Of a stretch of 9,245 bases of DNA, positions 1 through 7,486 are shown piece by piece. The notes beneath the pieces were generated by a model that saw only the letters and a list, made by a program, of their open reading frames with translations, was not told the origin of the DNA and ran no database searches. The DNA lies in contig DATFLL010000109.1 in NCBI GenBank assembly GCA_035267785.1, positions 1 to 9,245 on the forward strand. The letters are read 5' to 3'. The DNA is from DATFLL01 sp035267785 (GTDB lineage Bacteria; Pseudomonadota; Gammaproteobacteria; DATFLL01). The first letter of the stretch is position 1, and every line of letters begins with the position of its first letter. The position numbers and the translations under genes were made by a program.

Positions 1-3000
1 CTGTCCTCGCGGGTGATCTCCTACAAGGGGCTGGTGATGCCGGCCAATCTGCCGGTGTTCTACCGCGACCTGCAGGACGAGGATCTGGCCTCGGCCCTGT
101 GCGTCTTTCACCAGCGCTTCTCGACCAACACCTGGCCGCAGTGGCGCCTGGCCCAGCCGTTCCGCTATCTGGCGCACAATGGTGAGATCAATACCGTCCA
201 GGGCAACCGCAACTGGTCGGTCGCCCGCGGCCACAAGTTCGAAACGCCGCTGCTGCCGATGGAGGAGGTCCGCCCGCTGGTCTCCATGACCGGCTCGGAC
301 TCCAACAGCCTGGACAACATGCTCGAGGGCCTGCTGGCCGGCGGCATGGACATCTTCCGCGCCATGCGTCTGTTGATTCCGCCCGCCTGGCAGAACGTCG
401 AGTCCATGGACCCCGACCTGCGCGCGTTCTACGAATGCAACTCCATGCACATGGAGCCCTGGGACGGCCCGGCCGGCATCGTGCTCACCGACGGGCGCTA
501 CGCGGCCTGCTCCATGGACCGCAACGGCCTGCGCCCGGCGCGCTGGGTGGTCACGAGCGACCGCCACATCACGCTCGCCTCGGAAATCGGCGTCTACGAC
601 TACGCCCCCGCTGACGTCGTGGCGAAGGGTCGGCTCAAACCGGGCCAGATGATCGCCGCCGACACCGACTCGGGCGAACTGCTGCTGCCCGAGGACATCG
701 ACCAGCGTCTGGCCAAGCGCCAACCCTACAAGCAGTGGCTGCGCGAGCGCGCCACGCGCCTGGAGTCGTCCCTCGAGGAGGAGGCCAACAACGCTGCGCC
801 GATGGCACCGGACCTGCTGGACACCTATCAGAAGCAGTTCCAGGTCACCTTCGAGGAGCGCGACCAGATCATTCGTGTGCTGTCCGAGGCCGGCCAGGAG
901 GCCGTGGGCTCCATGGGCGACGACACGCCGCTGCCGGTGATGTCGCGCCGGGTGCGCTCGCCTTTCGATTACTTCCGCCAGCAGTTCGCACAGGTCACAA
1001 ACCCCCCGATCGACCCCATCCGCGAGCAGATCGTGATGTCGCTGGAGACCTGCTTCGGCGCCGAACAGAACATGTTCGAGGAAGGCCCCGAGCACGCCGA
1101 ACGCCTGCTGGTCGACTCGCCGGTGCTGTCCATCAGCAAGTTCAAGAAGCTGCTCGAGCTCGACGATCCGAGGTACGCGCACCACTACATCGACCTGAAC
1201 TACCCGTCCGACCGCGGCCTGGAGGCGGCCATCGAGGCCGTCTGCGATCAGGCGGTCTCCGCCGTCAAGAACGGCAAGGTCATCCTGGTGCTCTCCGATC
1301 GCAACATCACGAAGGACACCCTGCCGATCCATGCCCTGCTCGCCACAGGTGCGGTACACCACCGTCTGATCCGCGAGGGCCTGCGCTGCGATGCCAACAT
1401 CGTGGTCGAGACGGCCACGGCGCGCGACCCGCACCACTTCGCGGTACTGATTGGCTACGGTGCGACGGCCGTGCTGCCCTACCTCGCCTATGAGACCCTG
1501 CGCGACATGGTGCGCAGCGGCGAGATCCAGGGCATCGAACCGCTGGCCCTGGACCACAACTACCGTAAAGGCATCAACAAAGGCCTGTACAAGATCATCT
1601 CGAAGATGGGCATCTCCACCATCTCCAGCTACCGCGGCGCCCAGCTGTTCGAGTCGGTCGGCCTGCACGATGACGTGGTGTCGCTGTGCTTCAAGGACAC
1701 CACCAACCGCCTGCAGGGCTCGAACTTCGAGGACCTCGAAAACGAGCAGCGCCTGCTGGCGCGCGAGGCCTGGAACCGGCGCAAGTCCATTCAGCAGGGC
1801 GGGCTGCTCAAGTACATCCACGGCGGTGAGGACCACGCCTACAACCCGGATGTTGTCCAGCTGCTGCAGCAGGCCGTGCGCAGCGGCGACTACGCGCGCT
1901 TCAAGGAATACAGCGCCGCCGTCAACGGCCGCCCGCCGCTGGCGCTGCGTGACCTGTTGAAGGTGCGCGAAGACATCGAGCCGATCGCGCTCGACGAGGT
2001 CGAGCCCATCGAGGCACTGGCCCGGCGCTTCGATTCCGCCGCCATGTCGCTCGGCGCGCTCTCGCCCGAGGCGCACGAGACCCTGGCCGAGGCCATGAAC
2101 CGCCTGGGCGGGCGTTCCAACTCGGGCGAGGGCGGCGAAGACCCGGCCCGCTACGGTACCGAGCGCCGCTCGAAGATAAAGCAGGTCGCCTCGGGGCGCT
2201 TCGGCGTCACACCGGCCTACCTCAACAGCGCCGAGGTGCTGCAGATCAAGGTCGCCCAGGGCGCCAAGCCCGGCGAGGGCGGCCAGCTGCCCGGCACCAA
2301 GGTCAATGAGCTGATCGCGCGCCTGCGTTACTGCAAGCCGGGTGTGTCGCTGATCTCCCCGCCGCCGCACCATGACATCTACTCCATCGAAGATCTGGCG
2401 CAGCTCATCTTCGACCTCAAGCAGGTCAACCCCAGCGCGCTGGTCTCCGTGAAGCTGGTCGCCGAGGCGGGCGTCGGCACCATCGCGGCCGGTGTGGCGA
2501 AGGCCTACGCCGACCTCATCACCATCGCCGGCCACGACGGCGGCACGGGCGCCAGCCCTTTGACCTCGGTCAAGTACGCCGGCAGCCCCTGGGAACTCGG
2601 CCTGACCGAAACGCACCAGATCCTGCGGGCCAACGACCTGCGCGGCAAGGTCCGCCTGCAGACCGACGGCGGGCTGAAGACGGGCCTGGACGTCGTCAAG
2701 GCGGCCATCCTCGGCGCGGAGAGCTTCGGCTTCGGCACCGGCCCGATGATCGCCATGGGCTGCAAATACCTGCGCATCTGCCACCTGAACAACTGCGCCA
2801 CCGGCGTGGCCACCCAGGATAAGGTGCTGCGTATGGACCACTTCGTGGGCAAAGTGGAAATGGTCATGAACTACTTCCGCTTCATCGCCCAGGAAGTGCG
2901 CGAGCTGCTGGCCAGCCTGGGCTGCCGCCAGCTGACCGACCTGATCGGGCGCACCGATCTGCTTGAGGTCCTCGAGGGCGTCACACCGAAACAGCGCCGA

Positions 3001-3906
3001 CTGGATCTCGCGCCGATCCTCTCCGATGCGGGCGTACCGGCCGACAAGCCGCGCTTTTGCATTGAGCCGCGCAACGAGCCCTTCGACAAAGGGGAACTGG
3101 CCGAGCAGATGGTCCAGGACACGCTGGAGGCCATCGAAGCCAAGGCCGGGGGCGAGTTCCATTACCCGGTGAACAACACCAACCGTTCCATCGGCGCCCG
3201 CCTGTCCGGCGAGATCGCCAAGCGCCACGGCAACCTCGACATGGAGGAAAATCCGCTGGTGCTGCGCCTGACGGGTACGGCCGGCCAGAGCTTCGGGGTA
3301 TGGAACGCCGGTGGGCTGCACATGTATCTCGAGGGCGACGCCAACGACTACGTCGGCAAGGGTATGGCCGGCGGCAAGCTTGTGCTCTACCCGCCCAAGG
3401 ACAGTGGCTTCAAGAGCCACGAGACAACCATCATCGGCAACACCTGCCTGTACGGCGCCACCGGCGGGCGCTTGTTCGCGGCCGGCATGGCCGGCGAACG
3501 TTTCGGCGTTCGCAACTCCGGTGCCATCGCAGTGGTCGAGGGCGTAGGTGACCATGGCTGCGAGTACATGACCGGGGGCGTCGTCGCCGTGCTCGGCGGC
3601 ACGGGCATCAACTTCGGCGCCGGCATGACGGGGGGCTTTGCCTACATCTACGACGAGGACAACAACTTCGTCCACCGCATGAACAACGAGCTGATCGACA
3701 TCCATCACGTCAACACCGAGGCGATGGAGGCCCACCGCAATCATCTGCGCGGGCTGATCAAGGAGTTCGTCGAGGAGACCGGCAGCGAGCGCGGCCGCTT
3801 CATCCTGGACAATTTCGCCGATACGGTCGGCCGGTTCTGGCTGGTCAAGCCCAAGGCGCTGGACCTGGCCTCGCTGCTCGACGACCTGCAGCGCCGCGCC
3901 GCGTAA
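1..3906 (+). CDS. gltB: Glutamate synthase (NADPH) large subunit, 5'-truncated by window edge
   Basis: Large (alpha) subunit of bacterial glutamate synthase. It hydrolyses glutamine in an N-terminal class II amidotransferase domain, channels ammonia, and reduces 2-oxoglutarate to glutamate on FMN with electrons from GltD. The frame is open from base 1 (LSSRVISYKG), so the start, the catalytic N-terminal Cys and roughly 200 residues lie upstream; about 1,300 residues are visible against roughly 1,480-1,510 for the family. The rest of the amidotransferase domain is clear (FHQRFSTNTWPQWRLAQPF, then LAHNGEINTVQGNRNW, about 110-235). A central domain follows, then the FMN/synthase domain (about 2000-3000) with GEGGEDPARYGTERRSKIKQ and GHDGGTGASPLTS. 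The 3Fe-4S ligands are Cys codons at 2761, 2779 and 2794 (C-x5-C-x4-C in CKYLRICHLNNCATGVATQ). The C-terminal glycine-rich GXGXG beta-helix spans about 3240-3800. No frameshift or missing motif is seen. It is followed by gltD after 142 bp. The identification is secure. Confidence 0.98.
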   Translation: MSSRVISYKGLVMPANLPVFYRDLQDEDLASALCVFHQRFSTNTWPQWRLAQPFRYLAHNGEINTVQGNRNWSVARGHKFETPLLPMEEVRPLVSMTGSDSNSLDNMLEGLLAGGMDIFRAMRLLIPPAWQNVESMDPDLRAFYECNSMHMEPWDGPAGIVLTDGRYAACSMDRNGLRPARWVVTSDRHITLASEIGVYDYAPADVVAKGRLKPGQMIAADTDSGELLLPEDIDQRLAKRQPYKQWLRERATRLESSLEEEANNAAPMAPDLLDTYQKQFQVTFEERDQIIRVLSEAGQEAVGSMGDDTPLPVMSRRVRSPFDYFRQQFAQVTNPPIDPIREQIVMSLETCFGAEQNMFEEGPEHAERLLVDSPVLSISKFKKLLELDDPRYAHHYIDLNYPSDRGLEAAIEAVCDQAVSAVKNGKVILVLSDRNITKDTLPIHALLATGAVHHRLIREGLRCDANIVVETATARDPHHFAVLIGYGATAVLPYLAYETLRDMVRSGEIQGIEPLALDHNYRKGINKGLYKIISKMGISTISSYRGAQLFESVGLHDDVVSLCFKDTTNRLQGSNFEDLENEQRLLAREAWNRRKSIQQGGLLKYIHGGEDHAYNPDVVQLLQQAVRSGDYARFKEYSAAVNGRPPLALRDLLKVREDIEPIALDEVEPIEALARRFDSAAMSLGALSPEAHETLAEAMNRLGGRSNSGEGGEDPARYGTERRSKIKQVASGRFGVTPAYLNSAEVLQIKVAQGAKPGEGGQLPGTKVNELIARLRYCKPGVSLISPPPHHDIYSIEDLAQLIFDLKQVNPSALVSVKLVAEAGVGTIAAGVAKAYADLITIAGHDGGTGASPLTSVKYAGSPWELGLTETHQILRANDLRGKVRLQTDGGLKTGLDVVKAAILGAESFGFGTGPMIAMGCKYLRICHLNNCATGVATQDKVLRMDHFVGKVEMVMNYFRFIAQEVRELLASLGCRQLTDLIGRTDLLEVLEGVTPKQRRLDLAPILSDAGVPADKPRFCIEPRNEPFDKGELAEQMVQDTLEAIEAKAGGEFHYPVNNTNRSIGARLSGEIAKRHGNLDMEENPLVLRLTGTAGQSFGVWNAGGLHMYLEGDANDYVGKGMAGGKLVLYPPKDSGFKSHETTIIGNTCLYGATGGRLFAAGMAGERFGVRNSGAIAVVEGVGDHGCEYMTGGVVAVLGGTGINFGAGMTGGFAYIYDEDNNFVHRMNNELIDIHHVNTEAMEAHRNHLRGLIKEFVEETGSERGRFILDNFADTVGRFWLVKPKALDLASLLDDLQRRAA

Positions 3907-3933
3907 CTCGACTCCCCTGGCCGCTCATGCGCC

Positions 3934-4021
3934 GCCGGATTCCGGCAGGAGTTGACGCGGGCACGCGCGCCGGGCGCTGCTAAACGCTTACATCGACAAA
4001 GGCGAGCCGCGGCACGCGGTT
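3934..4021 (+). promoter_or_regulatory. gltB-gltD spacer with two short hairpins
   Basis: The 142-bp spacer between gltB and gltD (3907-4048) is longer than usual for adjacent subunit genes. It holds two perfect or near-perfect inverted repeats: GCCGG-ATT-CCGGC (3934-3946) and AGCCGCG-GCA-CGCGGTT (4005-4021, with one G-T pair). Neither is followed by a T-run, so they do not look like intrinsic terminators. They could act as RNA stability or processing elements that set the GltB:GltD ratio, which is an inference. The gltD ribosome-binding site is a weak purine stretch (GAAAAGACGAG, 4038-4048), with no strong Shine-Dalgarno. Confidence 0.35.
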
Positions 4022-4048
4022 CAACGACAGACGAGCTGAAAAGACGAG

Positions 4049-5455
4049 ATGGCAGACAACTTCCAGTTCATCAAGGTCCCGCGGGTCGACCCCAAGAAGA
4101 AGAGCGTCGAGGTCCGCATCAAGGAGTATCGCGAGATCTACGGGCAGTTCGACCCGGAGACCGCGGCCTCCCAGGCCGATCGCTGCCTGGCCTGCGGCAA
4201 CCCGTACTGCGAATGGAAGTGCCCCGTCCACAACTATATCCCCAACTGGCTCAAGCTCATCGCCGAGGGCAATATACTCGAGGCGGCGGAGCTGTCGCAC
4301 CGCACCAACAGCCTGCCCGAGGTCTGCGGCCGCGTTTGCCCGCAGGACCGCTTGTGCGAGGGCGCGTGCACACTCAACGACGGCTTTGGCGCCGTGACCA
4401 TCGGCGCCATCGAAAAATACATCTCTGATACGGCCTTTGCCATGGGTTGGCGCCCAGACATGAGCCGTGTCACGGATACCGGCAAGCGTGTCGCCGTCAT
4501 CGGCGCCGGCCCGGCGGGCCTGGGCTGCGCGGACGTACTCGTGCGCAACGGCGTCAAGCCCGTGGTCTACGACCGCTATCCCGAGATCGGCGGCCTACTG
4601 ACCTTCGGCATCCCCGAATTCAAATTGGAAAAGGAAGTCATCAAGCTGCGCCGGGAGATCATGGAAGGCATGGGCGTGGAATTCCGGCTTGGCGTCGATG
4701 TAGGCAAGGATATCGCCTTCAAGGAGCTGGTCGACGAGTACGATGCCGTCTTCCTGGGCATGGGCACCTACACCTATATGAAGGGCGGCTTCCCGGGCGA
4801 GGACCTGCCCGGCGTCTACGAGGCCCTGCCGTTTCTGATCTCCAACGTGCGGCGCTGCCTGGGTCTGGAGACCGACCCCAACGAGTTCATCAACATGTAC
4901 GGCCACCGCGTGGTCGTGCTCGGCGGCGGTGACACCGCCATGGACTGCAACCGCACGTCCATCCGCCAGGGCGCGCTGGCCGTAACCTGTGCCTACCGGC
5001 GCGACGAGGCCAACATGCCCGGCTCCAAGCGCGAGGTGGCCAACGCCCGCGAGGAGGGCGTGCACTTCCTGTGGAACCGCCAGCCGGTGGAGATCGTCGG
5101 CAACGGCAAGGTCGAAGGCGTAAAGGTCGTCACCACCGAACTCGGTGAGCCGGACGAACGCGGCCGGCGCCGGCCCCAGCCGGTGCCCGGATCCGAGGAG
5201 ATCATCCCCGCCGACCGGGTCATTATCGCCTTCGGCTTTCGCCCCTCGCCGGCCCCCTGGTTCGAGGAATTCGGCATTGAGTTCGACGAACGCGGCCGCG
5301 TGCGCGCGGCGGCCGATCAGACCAACAAACACCAGACCACCAACCCGAAGGTCTTCGCCGGCGGCGATATGGTGCGCGGCTCCGACCTGGTCGTCACGGC
5401 CGTCTATGAAGGCCGCCAGGCCGCCGAGGGCATCCTCGATTACCTGGAGGTCTGA
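4049..5455 (+). CDS. gltD: Glutamate synthase (NADPH) small subunit
   Basis: Small (beta) subunit, 468 aa against about 472 in E. coli. It oxidises NADPH on FAD and passes electrons through 4Fe-4S clusters to GltB. The N-terminal ferredoxin-like region has two four-cysteine sets: C46-x2-C49-x4-C54-x3-C58 and C93-x3-C97-x5-C103-x3-C107. The FAD-binding Rossmann motif is VAVIGAGPAGLGCADVL (about 148-164), followed by EIGGLLTFGIPEFKLEK. The second, NADPH-binding Rossmann motif is VVVLGGGDTAMDCNR (288-302). The C-terminal FAD-contact motif is VFAGGDMVRGSDLVVTAV (435-452). The ATG at 4049 gives the usual N-terminus (MADNFQFIKVPRVDPKKK). The gene follows gltB on the same strand and is the obligate partner of it; hemE follows after 117 bp. 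Intact, with no anomalies. Confidence 0.98.
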   Translation: MADNFQFIKVPRVDPKKKSVEVRIKEYREIYGQFDPETAASQADRCLACGNPYCEWKCPVHNYIPNWLKLIAEGNILEAAELSHRTNSLPEVCGRVCPQDRLCEGACTLNDGFGAVTIGAIEKYISDTAFAMGWRPDMSRVTDTGKRVAVIGAGPAGLGCADVLVRNGVKPVVYDRYPEIGGLLTFGIPEFKLEKEVIKLRREIMEGMGVEFRLGVDVGKDIAFKELVDEYDAVFLGMGTYTYMKGGFPGEDLPGVYEALPFLISNVRRCLGLETDPNEFINMYGHRVVVLGGGDTAMDCNRTSIRQGALAVTCAYRRDEANMPGSKREVANAREEGVHFLWNRQPVEIVGNGKVEGVKVVTTELGEPDERGRRRPQPVPGSEEIIPADRVIIAFGFRPSPAPWFEEFGIEFDERGRVRAAADQTNKHQTTNPKVFAGGDMVRGSDLVVTAVYEGRQAAEGILDYLEV

Positions 5456-5489
5456 GCCGGTCTCCTCCGGCCGGCAAAAGCACTCGACC

Positions 5490-5576
5490 ATGACAACGCC
5501 CAACCTGCCGCAATCCGCACCGGCCGCTCATCCCGGGACCACCGACGTGCCGGCGGCGCGAAGAACACTCCTATGA
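5490..5576 (+). CDS. Possible 28-aa leader ORF overlapping the hemE start (ATGA)
   Basis: An ATG at 5490 opens a 28-codon frame (begins MTTPNLPQSAPAAHPG, ends RRTLL). Its TGA at 5574-5576 overlaps the hemE ATG (5573-5575) in the sequence ATGA, the classic arrangement for translational coupling. hemE itself has only a weak ribosome-binding site, so reinitiation after this leader would make sense. Against it, no Shine-Dalgarno precedes the 5490 ATG, the peptide is Pro/Ala-rich and low in information, and open frames are common at this GC content. It has no recognised family. Treat it as a candidate. Confidence 0.22.
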   Translation: MTTPNLPQSAPAAHPGTTDVPAARRTLL

Positions 5577-6637
5577 GCGCGCTCAAAAACGACCGCCTGC
5601 TGCGGGCGCTGGCACGCGAACTGGTCGACGTCACGCCGGTGTGGATGATGCGCCAGGCCGGACGCTACCTGCCCGAATACCGCGCCACGCGCGCCCGTGC
5701 CGGCAGTTTCATGGACCTGTGCCGCTCGCCGGAGATGGCCTGCGAGGTCACCCTCCAGCCCCTCGAACGCTTCCCGCTCGACGCGGCCATCCTGTTTTCC
5801 GACATCCTGACCGTCCCGGACGCGATGGGCCTGGGGCTGTACTTCAGCGAGGGCGAGGGACCTCGCTTCGAGCGACCCGTGCGCGAGACCGGGGACGTGG
5901 AGCGCCTCGGCGTTCCGGACCCGGAATCGGACCTCGGCTATGTGATGGATGCGGTTCGGCTGATTCGCCGCGAGCTCGACGGTCGGGAGCCGCGGATCGG
6001 CTTCTCGGGCAGTCCGTGGACCCTGGCCACCTATATGATCGAAGGCGGCTCGAGCAAGGAATACGGCTGGATCAAAGCGATGATGTTCGACCGTCCCGAG
6101 CTGATGCACCGGCTGCTGGGGACGCTGGCCCAGGCCGTGACGGCCTATCTGAACGCGCAGATCGCTGCCGGCGCCCAGGCCGTGATGATTTTCGACACCT
6201 GGGGCGGCATCCTGACTCCCCGCGACTACCGCGAGTTCTCGCTGCGTTACATGGAACGAATCGTCGGCGGGCTTACGCGCGAGGCCGACGGGCGCAAGGT
6301 GCCGGTCATTCTCTACACCAAGGGCGGCGGCGCCTGGCTGGAAGAAATGGCGGCCACGGGCTGCGACTGCGTCGGTCTGGACTGGACGGTGGACATCGGC
6401 GAGGCGCGCCGGCGCGTCGGCGACCTCGTCGCCCTGCAGGGCAACATGGACCCTGCGATCCTCTATGCCAAACCCGAGCGTATACGTGAAGAGGTCGGGC
6501 TGATATTGGAAAGTTACGGCGTGGGAACGGGCCACGTCTTCAACCTGGGCCACGGCATTCACCCGCAGGTCAATCCCGATCATGCCGCGGCCTTCATCGA
6601 GGCCGTGCACGAGCTCAGCGCCGCCTACCACGCTTGA
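5573..6637 (+). CDS. hemE: Uroporphyrinogen decarboxylase
   Basis: Cytosolic homodimeric TIM-barrel enzyme that removes four acetate carboxyl groups from uroporphyrinogen III to give coproporphyrinogen III, without a cofactor. It is 354 aa, the usual length. The signature RQAGRYLPEYR places the substrate-binding Arg27 and Arg31. Further known site residues are present: Asp77 in FSDILTVPDAMG, Tyr154 in GSPWTLATYMIEGG, Thr209 in FDTWGGIL, and His330 near the end of FNLGHGIHPQVNP. LQGNMDP (288-294) is also typical. The frame stays open back to the gltD stop, but 5573 is the only ATG/GTG/TTG in it, so this start is forced. No strong Shine-Dalgarno is seen (only GAAGA further upstream), and a small ORF ends over the start. 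The gltB-gltD-hemE order is also known in Pseudomonas. Confidence 0.98.
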   Translation: MSALKNDRLLRALARELVDVTPVWMMRQAGRYLPEYRATRARAGSFMDLCRSPEMACEVTLQPLERFPLDAAILFSDILTVPDAMGLGLYFSEGEGPRFERPVRETGDVERLGVPDPESDLGYVMDAVRLIRRELDGREPRIGFSGSPWTLATYMIEGGSSKEYGWIKAMMFDRPELMHRLLGTLAQAVTAYLNAQIAAGAQAVMIFDTWGGILTPRDYREFSLRYMERIVGGLTREADGRKVPVILYTKGGGAWLEEMAATGCDCVGLDWTVDIGEARRRVGDLVALQGNMDPAILYAKPERIREEVGLILESYGVGTGHVFNLGHGIHPQVNPDHAAAFIEAVHELSAAYHA

Positions 6638-6793
6638 AACACCCCTGCGGAGGGCTCGTCGCTCCTTCGCCTCTCTAGTTGATATGTCCCTTTTAAGTCG
6701 AGGGTGTCGCTGCACTGCTCGATCCCGAAGGGACCGTGCATCCGCCTCCGTGTCTGTTCGGGCTCGTGACGTTTTTCAAAGCCCTTTAAGCGA
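6638..6793. other. Convergent intergenic region, no clear terminator
   Basis: This 156-bp gap lies between two converging genes (hemE stop and oxygenase stop). It looks less GC-rich than its surroundings, for example CTCTAGTTGATATG and CCCTTTTAAG. A weak inverted repeat GGGCT...AGCCC (about 6759-6785) has a 5-bp stem, a long loop and only TTT after it on the plus strand. An 8-base word, GGGCTCGT, occurs near both ends. No strong bidirectional terminator, RNA gene or supported ORF is seen, although transcripts from both sides must end here or overlap. Confidence 0.4.
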
Positions 6794-7432
6794 TCAGCCG
6801 CGGACCTTGAACCAGCCCGTCAGGCTGACCCGCTCGCGCCGGGTAGCCAGCACTTCGTGGTAGAAGGCCTCCGAGAGAAAACACACCAGCGTGCCGCCGC
6901 GCGGCTCGATGTCCACCGCCGTCTCCGCCCCGTCGCCGGGAATATATAGCCGCAGCTGCCCCCCGTCGGCCTCGTCCCAGCCCTCATTGAGATAAAGCAC
7001 GCAGCTCAACACGCGCTGCTGCGTGCCCCGGAACTGGTCGAGGTGGCGCCCATAGAAAGTGCCCGGCGGATAGAAGGCGAAGTGGCTTTCGAACTCGAAC
7101 AGGCCCAGAAAAAAGGTGCGGTTCAGCGCCTGGCGCAACTGTTCAATGTGCTCGAAATACTCCCGCTGGGCGGGCGTCGCACCCGGCGCCTCGAGCCAGT
7201 GGATGTAATCGCTGCGCACCGTGGTCGCCCGCACCCGGCGCCGGCCCTTGCCGACGGCCGCCTGATGCAGCTCGCCTGCGTGCCACAGATCCCACGCCTC
7301 GCCGGCCAAGGCCCGCCAGGTCGGGGTATCGAGAAAATCCGGCATGCGGGCCCAGCCGCGCGCAGCGATGTCACGGGCGATCGTCCCGTACGGGCCCTCG
7401 CCGCCGGAATGTTCGAACAAACCTGAACCCAT
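6794..7432 (-). CDS. 2-oxoglutarate/Fe(II) dioxygenase, prolyl-hydroxylase (SM-20/PHD-like) type
   Basis: Predicted soluble double-stranded beta-helix oxygenase of 212 aa. Such enzymes couple decarboxylation of 2-oxoglutarate to hydroxylation. The facial triad is visible: His130 and Asp132 in GTFYGRHLDQFRG, and His192 in FYHEVLATRRERVSLTGWF. Arg201 in the R-x-S motif should bind the 2-oxoglutarate C5 carboxylate. RSDYIHWLE (73-81) matches the R-x-D-x-I-x-W element of PHD2-like prolyl hydroxylases, and VLYLNEGWDEADGGQLRLY and GGTLVCFLSE are typical of the bacterial branch. The best-known bacterial member, Pseudomonas PPHD, hydroxylates a switch I proline of EF-Tu; that substrate is only an inference here. 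The ATG at 7432 is chosen because GGAGA lies 8 nt upstream (7441-7445); a TTG at 7450 is possible but has no such site. It is the last gene of the minus-strand group, 54 bp after EncFtn. Confidence 0.9.
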   Translation of the reverse strand: MGSGLFEHSGGEGPYGTIARDIAARGWARMPDFLDTPTWRALAGEAWDLWHAGELHQAAVGKGRRRVRATTVRSDYIHWLEAPGATPAQREYFEHIEQLRQALNRTFFLGLFEFESHFAFYPPGTFYGRHLDQFRGTQQRVLSCVLYLNEGWDEADGGQLRLYIPGDGAETAVDIEPRGGTLVCFLSEAFYHEVLATRRERVSLTGWFKVRG

Positions 7433-7486
7433 TAGGGATGTCTCCGGCAATCGCGCCGCGAAACGTGCGCCGTGTCGGGCCGCGTT

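Noticed and set aside
735..1960. Plus-strand frames of 252 and 169 aa inside gltB
   Set aside because: They are Arg/Pro/Ala-rich out-of-frame translations of an intact gltB.
3952..3986. TTGACG at 3952 as a -35 box for a gltD promoter
   Set aside because: The only TA-containing -10 candidate (TGCTAAACG) is 21-23 bp away, too far for a sigma-70 promoter.
4595..5503. A 302-aa open frame on the minus strand opposite gltD
   Set aside because: It is a shadow of gltD, with low-complexity composition and no recognisable domain or ribosome-binding site.
5528..6715. A 395-aa open frame on the minus strand opposite hemE
   Set aside because: hemE on the other strand is unmistakable. Long antisense frames are expected where GC is high, and the translated product is His/Arg/Gly-rich with no family motif.
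6682..6863. A plus-strand ATG frame downstream of hemE
   Set aside because: It has no ribosome-binding site, is Ser/Arg-rich, and runs antisense into the oxygenase gene.
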